Part shown: piece by piece, positions 4,958-5,337 of the stretch
Layout of the letters: every line of letters starts with the position of its first letter
Numbering within the stretch: position 1 is the stretch's first letter
Source of the DNA: Chloroflexota bacterium
Lineage (GTDB): Bacteria; Chloroflexota; Dehalococcoidia; Plut-88900
Direction of reading: 5' to 3'
Assembly: GCA_022566235.1 (NCBI GenBank)
Contig: JADFJI010000181.1
Coordinates: forward strand, 1 to 5,337
Length of the DNA stretch: 5,337 nt
Position numbers and translations under genes: made by a program
Notes under the pieces: generated by a model
What the model saw: the letters and a program-made list of their open reading frames with translations, nothing else
Databases searched by the model: none
What the model was told of the DNA's origin: nothing

Positions 4958-5020
4958 CTCCCTAAACAGCATTGGATGCTATATCTAAAGCTCTAGGGGA
5001 GGGTTGATTGTTTTCGATTT
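4958..5020 (+). terminator. Nested stem with T-rich tail, weak terminator candidate after the LON gene
   Basis: CTCCCTA (4958-4964) can pair with TAGGGGAG (4994-5001), leaving one bulged G. An inner stem AGCAT-TGG-ATGCT (4968-4980) sits inside the loop. The bases that follow are T-rich (TTGATTGTTTTCGATTT). This could end the plus-strand transcript about 110 bases after the LON stop, but the outer stem is imperfect. Confidence 0.3.
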
Positions 5021-5056
5021 GTCTGCTTTGCACCCGATGCTAGGCCCAGGGGATCA

Positions 5057-5337
5057 TCACTTGGTGGAGGGCCTGAGAAGCCTTCCCTGGGAATCTCGCC
5101 ACTCTGAGCCCCGCAAGATGGTCATGCCCTCGTACATCCCCCAGAGGCCGCCGACCAGGGTAAAAACGGTGACGGCGATCTGAAGTAACCCCATGCCATA
5201 ATACCCCAGATAAATCCTGTGCACTCCGATAGACCCTAGGAAAATACCCAGGTATCCTGCTGTTGAGCGGGACTTATCGGAGAACTCCGCGTTGACCAGT
5301 CGTACTTCGCCGCGCGCTTTGCTAACCTTATTGAGCA
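5057..5337 (-). CDS. TM2 domain-containing membrane protein, C-terminal part
   Basis: Reading the minus strand from the window edge, 92 codons stay open and end in TGA at 5059-5057. Residues about 28-75 of the visible part carry the TM2 (PF05154) pattern: GYLGIFLGSIGVHRIYLGYYGMGLLQ, then ITVF-like hydrophobic residues and LVGGLWGMYEGMTILRG, followed by a D-x-x-G-x-L close. The two hydrophobic stretches form a helical hairpin in the membrane, joined by the conserved G-x-HR-x-YLG turn. TM2 proteins are small and mostly of unknown function. The edge cuts a codon ending in TG just before LNKVSKARGE. If the missing base were A, G or T this could be the start codon itself, and the protein would be nearly complete; otherwise the N-terminus extends further. 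Confidence 0.85.
   Translation of the reverse strand, partial: LNKVSKARGEVRLVNAEFSDKSRSTAGYLGIFLGSIGVHRIYLGYYGMGLLQIAVTVFTLVGGLWGMYEGMTILRGSEWRDSQGRLLRPSTK

Overview
The window reads as a piece of a bacterial chromosome of moderately high GC content with short intergenic gaps. The gene styles suggest an uncultured Chloroflexota (Dehalococcoidia/SAR202-like) bacterium: an ACMSD-type amidohydrolase with a D-x-D-G-H-x-x-E-P start, a lipoprotein with a Thr/Pro-rich linker, and a stand-alone MoaA of the CMPAEVFG type. This placement is an inference from protein style; no rRNA or marker gene is present to confirm it.

Layout. (1) 1-303, minus strand: the first 101 codons of an amidohydrolase, with a strong Shine-Dalgarno and a TATAAT box upstream. 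(2) 304-693: a 390-base divergent intergenic region. It holds that minus promoter, a perfect 14-bp palindrome of LacI-family operator type (558-571), a long compound inverted repeat (607-644), and a plus-strand promoter whose -10 box lies only 7 bases before the next ATG. (3) 694-2436, plus: a secreted lipoprotein made of a Thr/Pro linker, two tandem copies of a beta-rich module, and a C-terminal alpha/beta-hydrolase of the LpqC/polyhydroxybutyrate-depolymerase type. A hairpin overlaps its stop codon. (4) 2437-2632: intergenic, with a candidate promoter. (5) 2633-4891, plus: a compact three-gene cluster of moaA (GTP 3',8-cyclase), an EVE-domain (UPF0310) protein and a stand-alone LON substrate-binding-domain protein, with gaps of 39 and 9 bases. 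(6) 4892-5056: a convergent intergenic region with several hairpins. (7) 5057-5337, minus: the C-terminal 92 codons of a TM2-domain membrane protein.

The three clustered genes probably share a transcript. MoaA starts molybdenum cofactor synthesis. EVE and LON domains both have PUA-like folds, so the cluster puts two small PUA-type proteins side by side behind a radical SAM enzyme. No further shared pathway can be read from the sequence. The lipoprotein is an extracytoplasmic esterase candidate, and its Arg codon use differs from that of the moaA gene. No tRNA, rRNA, CRISPR array, transposase, integrase or recognisable defence system was seen.
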